Notes: generated by a model not told the origin, from the sequence alone. A stretch of DNA of 64,000 nt from Saccharospirillaceae bacterium (GCA_021208685.1 JAJOJJ010000014.1:1-64000), one strand, 5' to 3'. Counted from the stretch's first letter, positions 8,592-18,803 are shown. Numbers and translations are program-made.

Positions 8592-10493
8592 TTACAGCGC
8601 GCGCTGCTGTGCCCGCAGGGCATCTTCAACCGCAAAGCGCATGTGCGGATCGTTTTGCGGTACGCGTTTCAGAAAGTTCACAATGTCGGTATCCGGCGGC
8701 ATGTTCCCCAGTGTTTCGACAATCCGGCGCTGCACCAGTGGTTCATACGTTGACATCAGGGACATCATTTTATCCTGTACTCCGCGGCCCAGTTTAATCA
8801 GCGCATGCTGAGCATCTTGCGGAATCTGATGGTCCAGATCCCCCAGACTTTCAATCAATAATTCCTGAGCACGGGGATTCTGAGTGCGGATATTGCCCAG
8901 TGCGGTGATCAGATGCTTTTTCATGGTGGTGCGGTTCGGCCCGCTGGTCTGCAGGCGTACGCGCTCCAGTTTTCGGATCATCAGATCTTCGGCAGGGGCT
9001 GCACGGCTGCCGTAAGCCACCAGATACTCGGCAAATGCATTTAACGCCATGGCATTGCCGTCCCCCCATAACTGGTCTGCACATTCTCTTGGTGTGCAGG
9101 CATCCGATCCCGGCAGGTCATAGCGGATGAACCACAGATTCTTCTGAACCTCATTCATGCTCTGCTTTCTGATGATCTGCGCGAATAACTGGGGATGCCG
9201 GCTCAGAATGCTCTGAATTAAGGCTGCCTGCTGCGGATCTTCTTCTGCACTGCGTTCCAGGGTTGTCAGCAGAAAGTAGAGCTGACGTGCGCTGTTATCA
9301 CTGAGGCTGCTGCTCTGTTCGTCCAGCTTTTTCAGCAACAGGTTAAAGCTTTGACCGGCCAGTTCATTCAGTGCGGTATTGCTCAGTTGGGTCTTATAGA
9401 AATCCACAATGGGCTTAACCACATCATCCGCATCCACCAGAGCGTCACTGTATTGCCGGAATAACTCAGCGCCAATGACCGGCTGCCGATAAGCGACCGA
9501 GTTAATAATGAGTGCCGTGAGTTCGCCCGGGCTCACGGCAGGATGGGCAATGTTTCCGTTTCCCGCTGCCTGAATCAGTGCCTGTAACTGATCCTTCAGT
9601 TGCAGGGCGGTTTGTGGCTGATAGCTGGGTTTGCCGCTGCGGGCATCGTCGGGCAGTTTATCGCTGTAATTCGACAGGGTTGACAGCAGGGGCTGGAGAC
9701 GATCCTGCGGCAGGCGCTGCAGACTGCTGAGAATGCTTTCCCACTCTGTTTGGCTGATACCGCCATCCTTGATAACCGCGTATTTAACGATAGCGGGAAG
9801 GTATTCGGCCAGAATGTGCGGTGCAATGTCGGCCAGCTGAGTAAAAAGATAGCGTCGGTAGCCATCCGCAGGGTAGCGGCTCTGGGTCAGCGAGTAGAGC
9901 ACATTGTACTGCCAGTCATGACAGTCATTATCGAAGGGGGCTTTGGTGGCCAATGCCACCAGTGCGGTATTTTTATCCGGTCCCGGGGCTTTCTGTAGTG
10001 TGACTTTTACCTGCTCGCGTACGGCATCGCAGGGGTTTTTGCCACCACTGCCGATAACCGTCGCGATCTGGCTGCTTAATCCATCGGGGTCGACTTCAAT
10101 TTCGGCTTTCAGATAAAAGCGCTCACCATCCCATTGCTCTTCCAGAATTTTGGTTTTCGTCAGGGCGCTGGCAAACGTCTGGTAATTAGCCTGTACGGTG
10201 CGGCTGAATTCATCTTTATCGAGGGTTTCGGAATTGCTGAAGCTGGACTGCACCTGTACGCCGACCTCTTCAATGAGCAGCACCTGAAGTTGCTGTAACG
10301 CTGCTTTTCGGGCCGATACCTTGGAATCATTTTCACTGGCGTTGTAGGTGTATTCGCGCACCATGGTCACTGAGCCAGCCGTGGCGCTGTGGCCAAACAG
10401 TCCGCTCAGAAGGGTGACCAGAAAAACAAACAGTAACGGCTGGTGAAACGCCGATTGAACATTGGCAGGCGCGATGGTGGTTGTATCGGGCAT
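8592..10493 (-). CDS. Exported HEAT-repeat protein with an N-terminal FlgT/LPP20-like region
   Basis: 633 residues. A hydrophobic segment at about 19-38 ending SATAG looks like a signal peptide after a long polar N-terminus, so a periplasmic location is likely. Residues about 45-140 (EYTYNASENDSKVSARKAAL onward) resemble the small alpha/beta domain of FlgT_N/LPP20-type lipoproteins. The middle is helical, and the C-terminus (about 525-633) reads as HEAT-like helical pairs (HLITALGNIR, RRIVETLGNM, FAVEDALRAQ). The start has a good AAGGAT ribosome site. It follows rne on the same strand but behind a terminator, so it probably has its own promoter. I do not recognise a named gene; a scaffold role is only a guess. 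Confidence 0.7.
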   Translation of the reverse strand: MPDTTTIAPANVQSAFHQPLLFVFLVTLLSGLFGHSATAGSVTMVREYTYNASENDSKVSARKAALQQLQVLLIEEVGVQVQSSFSNSETLDKDEFSRTVQANYQTFASALTKTKILEEQWDGERFYLKAEIEVDPDGLSSQIATVIGSGGKNPCDAVREQVKVTLQKAPGPDKNTALVALATKAPFDNDCHDWQYNVLYSLTQSRYPADGYRRYLFTQLADIAPHILAEYLPAIVKYAVIKDGGISQTEWESILSSLQRLPQDRLQPLLSTLSNYSDKLPDDARSGKPSYQPQTALQLKDQLQALIQAAGNGNIAHPAVSPGELTALIINSVAYRQPVIGAELFRQYSDALVDADDVVKPIVDFYKTQLSNTALNELAGQSFNLLLKKLDEQSSSLSDNSARQLYFLLTTLERSAEEDPQQAALIQSILSRHPQLFAQIIRKQSMNEVQKNLWFIRYDLPGSDACTPRECADQLWGDGNAMALNAFAEYLVAYGSRAAPAEDLMIRKLERVRLQTSGPNRTTMKKHLITALGNIRTQNPRAQELLIESLGDLDHQIPQDAQHALIKLGRGVQDKMMSLMSTYEPLVQRRIVETLGNMPPDTDIVNFLKRVPQNDPHMRFAVEDALRAQQRAL

Positions 10494-10581
10494 GGATCAT
10501 CCTTGCAGAAACAGTCAGGAAACGCTGAGCATATTACTGATAACTTTCTTGTCAGTCAGTAAGGTTGCTGATTGCGGATAT

Positions 10582-10606
10582 AAAAAAACCGCCCGGAGGC
10601 GGTTTT
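10582..10606 (-). terminator. Intrinsic terminator of rne
   Basis: The stem 10585-10593 with 10598-10606 (AAAACCGCC / GGCGGTTTT) is followed, reading leftward, by a seven-U run (complement of 10582-10588). It is about 40 bases past the rne stop. Confidence 0.85.
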
Positions 10607-10643
10607 GTCAGTCACAGCGACAGGCTTTACACCATGCTCTGTG

Positions 10644-13600
10644 TTACTTGTTGTGGCCTTCCGCTTCTGCTGCTTCAGCTTCAGTCACGGGGGTGCTTTC
10701 CGCCACGTATGCATCACCGGCCATTTCTGATACTGGGCCTTCTTCTGCACGGTCAGGGGTTGCAGCCGGTTCGTCAGCGTCCAACGCTTCAGTCACGGTT
10801 ACGGCAGGTTCGGCGGCGACGGTCTGAGCGGCGTACGCCTCATGGCGGCGGTTGCGCGGGTCGTTGGGTGCACGACCACCCGGGCTGCGACGGCGACCAC
10901 GGCGGGATGCGCGGTCATTACCCTCGGTGGCGGTCGAAACCTCTTCCTGCGATAGAATGACTTCTGCGGCCGTTGTAGCTTCCGCAGCCTCTTCCGCCTG
11001 CACATCAGCAGTCTGTACTTCAACCGCAGGCGTTTCAGCAGTTACTTCAACGGCAGGGACTTCAGTCGTCTGTACTTCAATGGCAGGAACTTCAGCCGTC
11101 TGCACTTCAACCGCAGGAACTTCAGCCGTCTGTACTTCAACGGCAGGAGCATCAGCAGACTGTACTTCAACCGCAGGTGCTTCAGGCTTTGCAACGTCTG
11201 TTGCCTGATCGTCACTGGTGGTTTTCCAGATAGTTGCGGTTTCGGCGCGTACCGTCTTGGCCGGGGTTTCGGCGCTGGCGTCACTGGCTTCGGCGTCTGC
11301 AGAATCAGCCTCGGATGCATCGACAGAGGCAGCGTCAGCATTATCCATCGCCGTCACGCCGGCTTTGCCCGGGCGCTCATCACGATTGCGATTGCGGCGA
11401 CGGTTGTTGCGCGAGCGGCGGGTGGTCTTTTCGCCGTTGTCATCCGCGTTACTTTCTGCGACAGCGTCGGCGCTATGCTCGGCAGCGTTGTCAATCGTGT
11501 CATGGCTGCTGTCAGCATGATGTGCAGCCGTGGAGGCTGCTTCGACAGGCCGTTCACTGTTGCTGTCTTCCGGGCTGACGGTGGCATTGCGCTCGTTGCG
11601 TTCATTACGGTTGCGGCGACGGCGACCTTCAGGGCGGCCTTCATTGCTGCGACTACTGGTGTCGGCCACTTCGCTGGCGGTAATGCTGCTTGCTGACTCC
11701 TCAATCAACTCGACCTTGTCGCTGCGAACGTCAGGACGCTCGGTGCGTGGTGCGCGATTTCCGCTGCGATCACGGCGTGGGGTGCGTGGCTCGTTGCTGG
11801 TTTCAGCGTCCTGACGTTCTGCCCGGATGTCATTGCGTTCACTGCGTTCGCTGTCTCCGCGGCTTTCATTGCGGGTGCGGGCAGGGCGCTCATTGCGGCT
11901 GCGGCCTGGACGTTCATTGCGGGTATCGTTGCGGGCGCTGCGTTCGCCGTCGGCATCGTTACGTTCGCTGCGGTTGCGGGTACGGCTGCGGTCATTGCGA
12001 TTACGGTCGTTACGGTCGCCACGGTTGCGCTCGTTACGGTTATTGTTGCTTTCTTCGCGGACAGTTTTCGGCGCAGGTTTTTCTTCCTGTTTTTCGCCTC
12101 CGTCAAACAGCGCGGTCAGGGCGCTGCTGATCTTGCTCCACAAGCCTTTGCTTGGCGCGGATTCGCTTACCGGTGCAGCCGGAGCGGCGACAGGAACGCT
12201 GTGGGCAATGGCTTTTACCGCCGCCTGCTGAACTTTGCTGCTTTCACGAATGGTCAGATCAAGACCGTATTCGGTCTCTTCTTCTTCCATTTTATGCTCG
12301 TAGCTGACTTCGCCGATCAGGCTGTCATCCGGACGCAAACGCAGAACTTCGTAGTGCGGCGTTTCCATATTCGGGTTCGGCAGAACCACGACTTTGCTGC
12401 CGTGGCGGGCTTCAATACCGGCGATCAGGGTGCGTTTTTCGTTCAGCAGGAAGGTGGCAACCGATACCGGCACAATGGCGCGGATTTGTCCGGTGTTCTC
12501 TTTGGCGGCTTCTTCTTCGATCAGGCGCAGGATAGAAAGACCGGTAGACTGGATGTCACGCACCACGCCGGTACCGTTGCAGCGCGGACACACGTGGCCA
12601 CTGGTTTCTTCCAGCGATGGACGCAGGCGCTGACGTGACATTTCCATCAGGCCAAAACGGGAAATGCGACCAACCTGCACACGGGCACGATCCACTTCCA
12701 GTGCTTTTTTCAGGCGGTTTTCAACTTCGCGCTGATTTTTGCTGGACAGCATATCGATGAAATCGATGACAACCAGACCACCCATATCGCGCAGACGCAA
12801 CTGGCGGGCAATCTCATCGGCGGCTTCAAGGTTGGTGTTCAGTGCTGTTTCTTCGATATCAGCACCTTTGGTCGCCCGGGCGGAGTTGATATCAATGGAT
12901 ACCAGCGCTTCGGTCGGGTCGATGACGATTGAGCCGCCGGATGGCAGTTTCACTTCGCGCTGGAAGGCTGATTCAATCTGGCTTTCGATCTGATAGCGGT
13001 TAAACAGAGGCACTGAGTCGGTGTAGCGTTTGAATTTGTTCTGGTAGTGCGGCATGACCTGCTGCACAAAACCGAGCGCTTCTTCATAAGCTGCGTCGGT
13101 ATCGATCAGAACTTCACCAACATCCTGGCGCAGATAATCACGGATAGCGCGGATGATCACATTGCTTTCCTGCAGCAGCAGGCAAGGAGCAGGGCGCTCA
13201 TCGGAAGCACGTTTGATAGCATCCCACAGGTGAACCAGATAATTCAGGTCAGCCTGCAGTTCTTCAGCGCTGCGGCCAATACCGGCGGTACGGACGATAA
13301 CGCCCATTTTGTCCGGTACGGTCACGCCTTTCATGGCTTCGCGCAGTTCGGTGCGCTCGTCACCTTCGATGCGACGGGAGATGCCGCCGGCACGTGGGTT
13401 GTTCGGCATCAGTACCAGATAGCGACCGGCCAGGGATACCTGAGTGGTCAGCGCTGCACCTTTGTTGCCACGCTCTTCTTTGTCGACCTGAATAATGACT
13501 TCCTGACCTTCGCGCAGAACATCTTTAATGTTGATGCGGCCTGAGCCTGGGTCTTTAACAAAGTATTCGCGGGCGATTTCTTTCAGTGGCAGAAAGCCGT

Positions 13601-13793
13601 GGCGCTCAGCACCGAAGTCGACGAAAGCCGCCTCCAGGCTGGGTTCGATGCGGGTTATTTTACCTTTATAGACATTGGACTTCTTCTGCTCGCGGGAGCC
13701 GGACTCAATATCAAGGTCGTAGAGTTTCTGGCCATCTACAAGGGCAACACGCAACTCTTCAGGCTGAGTTGCATTGATAAGCATTCTTTTCAT
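10644..13793 (-). CDS. rne: Ribonuclease E
   Basis: 1049-residue essential endoribonuclease and degradosome scaffold. The catalytic half is conserved: S1 domain about 37-120, Mg-binding D301 and D344 (two less than E. coli numbering), and the zinc-link CPRCNGTG with C402/C405. From about residue 515 the protein is low-complexity: an Arg/Asn-rich RNA-binding stretch (about 570-720), a Glu/Ala-rich part, and six tandem 10-residue [14 protein letters not shown] units at about 869-928. Family knowledge suggests membrane association and enolase/PNPase/helicase docking, but no specific docking motif could be assigned. It is divergent from rluC, as in Pseudomonas and enterics. Confidence 0.97.
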   Translation of the reverse strand: MKRMLINATQPEELRVALVDGQKLYDLDIESGSREQKKSNVYKGKITRIEPSLEAAFVDFGAERHGFLPLKEIAREYFVKDPGSGRINIKDVLREGQEVIIQVDKEERGNKGAALTTQVSLAGRYLVLMPNNPRAGGISRRIEGDERTELREAMKGVTVPDKMGVIVRTAGIGRSAEELQADLNYLVHLWDAIKRASDERPAPCLLLQESNVIIRAIRDYLRQDVGEVLIDTDAAYEEALGFVQQVMPHYQNKFKRYTDSVPLFNRYQIESQIESAFQREVKLPSGGSIVIDPTEALVSIDINSARATKGADIEETALNTNLEAADEIARQLRLRDMGGLVVIDFIDMLSSKNQREVENRLKKALEVDRARVQVGRISRFGLMEMSRQRLRPSLEETSGHVCPRCNGTGVVRDIQSTGLSILRLIEEEAAKENTGQIRAIVPVSVATFLLNEKRTLIAGIEARHGSKVVVLPNPNMETPHYEVLRLRPDDSLIGEVSYEHKMEEEETEYGLDLTIRESSKVQQAAVKAIAHSVPVAAPAAPVSESAPSKGLWSKISSALTALFDGGEKQEEKPAPKTVREESNNNRNERNRGDRNDRNRNDRSRTRNRSERNDADGERSARNDTRNERPGRSRNERPARTRNESRGDSERSERNDIRAERQDAETSNEPRTPRRDRSGNRAPRTERPDVRSDKVELIEESASSITASEVADTSSRSNEGRPEGRRRRNRNERNERNATVSPEDSNSERPVEAASTAAHHADSSHDTIDNAAEHSADAVAESNADDNGEKTTRRSRNNRRRNRNRDERPGKAGVTAMDNADAASVDASEADSADAEASDASAETPAKTVRAETATIWKTTSDDQATDVAKPEAPAVEVQSADAPAVEVQTAEVPAVEVQTAEVPAIEVQTTEVPAVEVTAETPAVEVQTADVQAEEAAEATTAAEVILSQEEVSTATEGNDRASRRGRRRSPGGRAPNDPRNRRHEAYAAQTVAAEPAVTVTEALDADEPAATPDRAEEGPVSEMAGDAYVAESTPVTEAEAAEAEGHNK
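11011..11187 (-). repeat. Tandem 30-bp repeat inside rne
   Basis: Six consecutive units (five of 30 bp, one of 27 bp) encode variants of [10 protein letters not shown] in the disordered C-terminal half of RNase E. The units are in frame, so copy-number change would lengthen or shorten the linker without a frameshift. Confidence 0.85.
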
Positions 13794-14256
13794 GCTGTAC
13801 GTTAAGCTCGTTCTGGCAACGTACCCGCTGGCAATGCCGGAGTATTCCGGCCACTACCAAAATATTTATGGGTGCTTTGCAGCAGTTGTCAGCGCCGTTT
13901 TCGGGTCGCCTGACCTGTCTCGCAGTGGTGCCTCTGGTTTGTTGTGCACCCACACTGTCCATAATTTGATAATGCGAGATTGCCCGCAGGTCGCTGCGTG
14001 GTTTATCTCACTGGGCGGGCGGCCATGGGCCTGCGCTCGCCGTAATTATTCGTCAGGAAGAGTTTTAACAGTATGTCTTCTTCCTTATACTCTGCCGCTT
14101 GATCGGCCTGGCCTTGCCTTTCGGCTGATCTTGAGTGTCGGCTGGTTATGCGCTTTCTATGTGCCGACCAAGGCCGTGGGCGAATATAGCAACATTGGTT
14201 GCGCCCCGCAAATGCCATACCACAAATAAATCCGCCGCCTGGGCTGCTCTGAATCT
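13794..14256. promoter_or_regulatory. Divergent rne/rluC control region, probable rne leader
   Basis: 463 bp without a credible gene; the rightward open frame at 13774-14229 overlaps the rne start and has no family resemblance. RNase E represses its own mRNA through a structured leader in enterics, so a long leftward 5' region is expected. A stable hairpin (13836-13841 with 13846-13851) lies about 45 bases before the rne start. Promoters for both genes must be here, but no clear -35/-10 pair was assigned. Confidence 0.4.
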
Positions 14257-15225
14257 ATGTCAAATCACGAAATCGATACCGGTAAAGTATCGCTGTTGAC
14301 GGTGACCGCCGATAACGATGGTCAGCGTGTCGATAATTTTCTCATTTCTGTATTAAAAGGTGTGCCCAGAACGCTGGTGTACCGCATTGTCCGTAAGGGT
14401 GAGGTTCGGGTAAATAAAGGAAGGGTGAAAGCGGATACCCGCCTTGCGGCTGGCGATGTGGTGCGCGTGCCACCTCTGCGTATGGCTGAGCGCGAAGAGA
14501 CTCCGGATGTATCGCCGGTGTTGCAGGATATTCTGCAGAACGCGATTCTGCATGAGGATGATGGTCTTCTGGTGGTTAATAAACCTCATGGGCTGGCGGT
14601 GCACGGCGGCAGCGGTGTCAGTCTGGGGCTTATTGAGGCGCTGCGCAAAATGCGTCCGGATCATCGCTTTCTGGAGCTGGTGCATCGCCTTGATCGCGAT
14701 ACCTCTGGTGTCATTATGATTGCCAAAAAGCGCTCTGTTCTGACCGCGCTGCAGCGCATGCTGGCGAACAAGTCAGGCATCAGTAAGAAGTATCTGGCTA
14801 TGGTTCATGGTCACTGGCCTGCATCCGTGACTGAGGTGCGCGAGCCCCTGTTGCGCATTGAGCGTCAGTCCGGAGAACGCATGGTTGTAGTGAGTCCCGA
14901 AGGCAAGACCTCGCTGACCAGAATTGCGCTGAAGGCCACCGGGACTCACTATTCATTAATAGAAGCTGAACCTGTTACCGGACGCACCCATCAGATTCGG
15001 GTGCATTGCCAGTTTCAGGGCTGCAGCATTGCCGGTGATGTGAAGTACTGTGACCGCTCGCAGCAGGATATTGATAAGCGTCAGGGGGTCCGGCGGTTGT
15101 TCCTGCATGCCTGGCAGTTGTCTTTCAGGCATCCGGACAGTGGCGAGCGTTTGCAGATTACTGCGCTGCCAGACGATGAATTCAGCAGTATTTTAGAAAA
15201 GGCAGGGTGTGAGTTTGCGCTTTAA
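14257..15225 (+). CDS. rluC: 23S rRNA pseudouridine synthase C
   Basis: 322 residues. An S4 RNA-binding domain (about 22-80) precedes the RluA-family catalytic domain with the signature HRLDRDTSG at 143-151 and catalytic D146. In E. coli RluC modifies U955, U2504 and U2580 of 23S rRNA. Position divergent from rne is the conserved location of rluC. The following HAD gene overlaps its stop, indicating co-transcription. The ribosome site is weak. Confidence 0.93.
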   Translation: MSNHEIDTGKVSLLTVTADNDGQRVDNFLISVLKGVPRTLVYRIVRKGEVRVNKGRVKADTRLAAGDVVRVPPLRMAEREETPDVSPVLQDILQNAILHEDDGLLVVNKPHGLAVHGGSGVSLGLIEALRKMRPDHRFLELVHRLDRDTSGVIMIAKKRSVLTALQRMLANKSGISKKYLAMVHGHWPASVTEVREPLLRIERQSGERMVVVSPEGKTSLTRIALKATGTHYSLIEAEPVTGRTHQIRVHCQFQGCSIAGDVKYCDRSQQDIDKRQGVRRLFLHAWQLSFRHPDSGERLQITALPDDEFSSILEKAGCEFAL

Positions 15226-15868
15226 ACTGATTATTTTTGACTGGGACGGCACGCTGGTTGATTCCACTCAGCGCATTGTGGATAGCATGCAGCAGGCGGC
15301 GGGCGAAGTTGGCTTGCCGCAGGTTGCGGATTCGGCTGTGCAGAACATCATCGGTCTTGGCCTGCCGGAAGCGCTGCGTACTGTTTGGCCGGCGATTGAA
15401 GAGCCTCAGCTGCAGGCGATGACTCAGGTGTATGCGCGCTATTTTGTTGCTGATAGTCAGGTGGCGATGGGGTTCTTTCCGGGAACCCGGGAATTCCTTG
15501 ATGGTCTTCTTGAGCGTGGGTATCTATTGGCGGTTGCTACCGGTAAAAGTCGTCGGGGGCTTGACCGGATGTTGCGCGACCTGAAAGTTGGTCACTGCTT
15601 TGCTGCCACGCGCTGCGCCGATGAAACCCGTTCCAAGCCGCACCCGCTGATGCTCAGGGAATTGCTGTCTGAGCTGAATGTTTTACCGGATGAGGCATTG
15701 ATGGTGGGGGATACCACCTATGATCTTGACATGGCGGCGGCGGCGGGCGTGGCATCGGTGGCAATGGGGCATGGCGCTCATGATGATACTGTTCTTATGG
15801 CTTGTGGTCCGCTGACCATCTGCCATAGCATTCACGAACTCAACGACTGGATATGTATTAATGGATAA
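15209..15868 (+). CDS. HAD-superfamily phosphatase (Gph-like)
   Basis: About 219 residues. Motif I is FDWDGTLVDS with nucleophile D11 and D13; motif II is VATGKSR; motif IV is VGDTTYDLDMA. A helical cap lies between motifs I and II, as in phosphoglycolate phosphatase relatives. The given start is GTG at 15209 inside rluC; a TTG at 15215 has better spacing from the AAAAGGCAGGG ribosome site, so the first two residues are uncertain. It overlaps rluC upstream and sppA downstream (eight bases). The substrate is unknown. Confidence 0.88.
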   Translation: MSLRFKLIIFDWDGTLVDSTQRIVDSMQQAAGEVGLPQVADSAVQNIIGLGLPEALRTVWPAIEEPQLQAMTQVYARYFVADSQVAMGFFPGTREFLDGLLERGYLLAVATGKSRRGLDRMLRDLKVGHCFAATRCADETRSKPHPLMLRELLSELNVLPDEALMVGDTTYDLDMAAAAGVASVAMGHGAHDDTVLMACGPLTICHSIHELNDWICING

Positions 15869-16847
15869 CGAAAACCTCAATCAGAATCAGCCGGCCACCC
15901 GTCCGGATGACAGCAGTAAAGAATGGAAGCTGATCGAGAAGGTGCTTATGGATATGCAGGGCGAGCAAAAGCGTGCCCGCCGCTGGGGAATTTTCTTTAA
16001 GTCGCTCACGTTTATCTATTTATTCGCCATTATCTGGCTGCTGCGCATGCCGGGTGAGCATGGCGCTGACATGTTGCCTGAGGACAGTTATGCCGCTGTG
16101 ATCGAAGTGAATGGCGTTATTGCGGCAGATCAGGATGCCAGTGCCGATGCCATTATCGGCGCTTTGCGCGATGCATTTGGTGATGAAAAAGCGCTGGGCG
16201 TGATCCTGCGTATCAACAGTCCGGGGGGCAGTCCGGTACAGGCAGGGTACGTTTATGATGAAATCAAGCGACTGAAAGAAACCCGTTCTGATTTCCCGGT
16301 GTACGCGGTCATTATGGATTTGGGTGCCTCCGGGGCTTATTACATTGCGGCGGCGGCGGATGAGATCTATGCCGACAAAGCCAGTCTGGTGGGATCTATC
16401 GGTGTGGTGGGTTCAGGTTTTGGCTTTGTGAAGGCCATGGAAAAGTTCGGCATTGAGCGTCGCCAGTATACTTCCGGCGAACACAAAGGCTTCCTTGATC
16501 CATTTTTGCCTGAAAATGACGATGAAAAAGCCTTCTGGCAGGGCGTGCTGAATGTTACCCATAAGCAGTTTATCGAGCAGGTAAAGCTAGGGCGTGGTGA
16601 GCGCCTGAAAAACGATCCGGATCTGTTCTCCGGCCTGGTGTGGTCAGGTGAGCAGGCTCTGGAATTGGGGCTTATTGATGGACTGGCGTCCAGCAGTCAG
16701 ATTGCCCGGGAAAAACTGAATACTGAAGATCTGGTTAACTTTACCTATCAGCCAAGCCCATGGGATGAGCTGGTTAGGCGCTTCGGTGCTAGCATGGGGC
16801 GTGGCTTTGCGACGCTGCTGACTGAGCAGACATTCAGTCTGCGTTAA
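15861..16847 (+). CDS. sppA: Signal peptide peptidase SppA (36K type)
   Basis: 328 residues with one membrane segment at about 43-62 (FFKSLTFIYLFAIIWLL) and a periplasmic S49 serine protease domain. The likely nucleophile is S157 in DLGASGAYYIAAAADEI, with general-base K209 in TSGEHKGFLDPF. It degrades signal peptides left in the membrane after secretion. It has the short single-domain form rather than the 67K enteric SppA. Its start overlaps the HAD phosphatase gene. Confidence 0.92.
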   Translation: MDNENLNQNQPATRPDDSSKEWKLIEKVLMDMQGEQKRARRWGIFFKSLTFIYLFAIIWLLRMPGEHGADMLPEDSYAAVIEVNGVIAADQDASADAIIGALRDAFGDEKALGVILRINSPGGSPVQAGYVYDEIKRLKETRSDFPVYAVIMDLGASGAYYIAAAADEIYADKASLVGSIGVVGSGFGFVKAMEKFGIERRQYTSGEHKGFLDPFLPENDDEKAFWQGVLNVTHKQFIEQVKLGRGERLKNDPDLFSGLVWSGEQALELGLIDGLASSSQIAREKLNTEDLVNFTYQPSPWDELVRRFGASMGRGFATLLTEQTFSLR

Positions 16848-16877
16848 ATAATTTTGACAGAGGAGCTTTGCGTACCT

Positions 16878-17414
16878 ATGATGTCGCGCACTATGGCAGA
16901 GGCTCAGCTTCCCAGACGTGTTGATGCGGTAAAACTGGTTGCTGTCGGACAGCAATTCAGTGCCGATATTGACAGTAAGCAGCTAACCAGGCTGAGCGAG
17001 GCGGTTGAAGATTGCGTCGCTCCTGTTCACTGTGAAATCCGTTTCGAACGTGATCAGGAAAAGCACAAGTTGCTGCAGGGCAGTTGTAATACAAGTGTTG
17101 TCATGATCTGTCAGCGCTGTCTCGGAAATGTAACGGTTTCTGTAGAAAGCAGCTTTCAGCTGGGACTTGTATTTGATGATGATCAGGCCAAGCAATTACC
17201 GAAACGGTTTGAGCCGGTCGAGGTTGACGAAAATGGTCAGCTGGATCTGTGGACTGTAATGGAAGATGAAGTGCTGCTGGCACTGCCCATGTTTCCAACG
17301 CACCCGGAAGGCAATTGTCAGTTTAAGCAACCTGAGTCAAAGCCGGAAACAACAGATTCAGACGACAAACGACCCAATCCGTTTGACGTTTTAGCTAAGC
17401 TCAAACAGAAATAG
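16878..17414 (+). CDS. yceD: YceD/DUF177 family, 23S rRNA accumulation protein
   Basis: About 179 residues from the ATG at 16878; a second ATG follows directly, and the GAGGAG at 16860-16865 is a little far upstream. The middle has the paired cysteines of DUF177 (MICQRCLG) and the acidic EDEVLLALP segment. Members of this family sit immediately before rpmF in most bacteria and affect 23S rRNA levels in E. coli and plants. Here it is followed after 20 bp by rpmF, giving the expected ribosome/lipid synthesis cluster. Confidence 0.9.
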   Translation: MMSRTMAEAQLPRRVDAVKLVAVGQQFSADIDSKQLTRLSEAVEDCVAPVHCEIRFERDQEKHKLLQGSCNTSVVMICQRCLGNVTVSVESSFQLGLVFDDDQAKQLPKRFEPVEVDENGQLDLWTVMEDEVLLALPMFPTHPEGNCQFKQPESKPETTDSDDKRPNPFDVLAKLKQK

Positions 17415-17434
17415 CGAACAGTTAGGAGCCTAAA

Positions 17435-17620
17435 ATGGCGGTTCAGCAAAACAAAGTATCACGTTCCAAGCGCGACATGCGTCGTTCACACGATGCTCTG
17501 GACACTGCAGCAATTGCACTGTCTACCGATCCTACTTCCGGTGAAACTCACCGTCGTCACCACGTAAGCGCTGACGGTTTCTACCGTGGCAAGAAAGTCG
17601 TGGAGACTGGCAACAACTGA
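17435..17620 (+). CDS. rpmF: 50S ribosomal protein L32
   Basis: 61 residues, full length. The N-terminus [20 protein letters not shown] is the classic L32 signature. The usual zinc cysteines of some L32 forms are absent, as in many gammaproteobacteria. A clear TAGGAG ribosome site precedes the ATG. plsX starts one base after its stop, so the two are probably translationally coupled. Confidence 0.97.
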   Translation: MAVQQNKVSRSKRDMRRSHDALDTAAIALSTDPTSGETHRRHHVSADGFYRGKKVVETGNN

Positions 17621-17621
17621 T

Positions 17622-18626
17622 ATGTTTACCGTTGCGGTAGATGTAATGGGCGGGGACTTAGGTCCCCGTGTTGCGTTTAAAGCCTGTAAAAAAATCCTGA
17701 AGTCGCGCCCGGATGTTCATCTGATTGTGGCAGTGACTCATGACTTCGCTGATGAGGCGGAGTTGTTCTTTGCTTCCCGCCAGTCCCGGGTACGCATTCT
17801 TCGCTGTGAAACCCAGATATCCATGCAGGACAAACCCGCGCAAATGATGCGTCAGGGGATGAAATCAACCATGGCCGCCGTGCTGCTTGAATATCAGCAG
17901 GGGCGTGCTCAGGGGGTTTTGTCTGTTGGCAATACCGGAGCACTGATGGTGCTTGCCCGTCACTTGCTGGGAATGCTGCCGGGTATGGACCGGCCGGCGC
18001 TGGCTACCTTGTTGCCTACGCGGAAAAAACCGCTTCTGATGCTTGATCTGGGTGCCAATTTAGGTGCCAGTGCCGAACAATTGGTGCAGTTTGCCTGCAT
18101 CGGTGCGGCCTGGAGTCGGGTTCAGTGCGCCAATGATCCGCACTTAGGCTTACTGAATGTTGGTCGTGAATCCACCAAAGGGACGGACGATGTGCGCCAG
18201 GCCGCTGAGCGGCTGCAGCGCATCATGCCGGACTACTATGTCGGTTTCTACGAAGGTGATGATCTTTACCGGGGTGAGCTGGATGTGCTGGTAGCCGATG
18301 GGTTTGCCGGCAACATTGCCCTGAAAGCCAGTGAAGGATTGTCCGAGTGGCTCAGTGAGCAGCTGCAGGGGGAGTTCCGTAATACCTGGTTTCTGCGTTG
18401 GTTGTCCTTCCTTTGGGCGCCGGCCATTAGTCGCATTGAGCAGCGGATCTCACCTGCGCGTCACGGTGGTGCTTTACTGCTGGGGCTCGATGGTGTGGTG
18501 GTAAAAACCCATGGCAAGTCTGATGAGCGTGCCTACCGATATGCCCTTGAGTACCTGCTGCAAAACATTGAGCGTTTTGACAAGCTCCGCCTGCTGGCTG
18601 AACTCAATCGTCTGCAAAGTCACTGA
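17622..18626 (+). CDS. plsX: Phosphate acyltransferase PlsX
   Basis: 334 residues from the ATG at 17622, one base after the rpmF stop; an upstream in-frame GTG inside rpmF would add 12 unlike residues and was not chosen. PlsX makes acyl-phosphate from acyl-ACP for PlsY in phospholipid synthesis. The N-terminal VAVDVMGGDLGP motif and the GNTGALM and LLDLGANLGA segments are typical. In E. coli fabH follows; here the next gene is fabD after a 177-bp gap. Confidence 0.95.
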   Translation: MFTVAVDVMGGDLGPRVAFKACKKILKSRPDVHLIVAVTHDFADEAELFFASRQSRVRILRCETQISMQDKPAQMMRQGMKSTMAAVLLEYQQGRAQGVLSVGNTGALMVLARHLLGMLPGMDRPALATLLPTRKKPLLMLDLGANLGASAEQLVQFACIGAAWSRVQCANDPHLGLLNVGRESTKGTDDVRQAAERLQRIMPDYYVGFYEGDDLYRGELDVLVADGFAGNIALKASEGLSEWLSEQLQGEFRNTWFLRWLSFLWAPAISRIEQRISPARHGGALLLGLDGVVVKTHGKSDERAYRYALEYLLQNIERFDKLRLLAELNRLQSH

Positions 18627-18676
18627 GCGGTGAATCTGATTCAATAATATTGTGCATTGTTAACTATTTATTGTAA

Positions 18677-18732
18677 CAATTGCGCTCCATATTATGTGTC
18701 CGGCTTTCGGCACTGATGTTGGAACGCAATTG
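18677..18732. repeat. Inverted repeat in the plsX-fabD gap
   Basis: The arms CAATTGCGCTCCA (18677-18689) and TGGAACGCAATTG (18720-18732) are complementary at 12 of 13 positions, with a 30-base spacer. A direct repeat TATTCAGAA (18741-18749, 18754-18762) lies between it and the fabD start. The gap is AT-rich and probably holds a fabD promoter; the repeat could be an operator or an RNA fold. Confidence 0.5.
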
Positions 18733-18803
18733 ATAACGCGTATTCAGAAACGTTATTCAGAATTCGTACAACAGTGATTTTTACCGTGAATACAGGGCAA
18801 GTG

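Noticed and set aside
13774..14229. 151-codon rightward frame between rne and rluC
   Set aside because: It overlaps the rne start, has no ribosome site or recognisable domain, and lies where the rne leader is expected.
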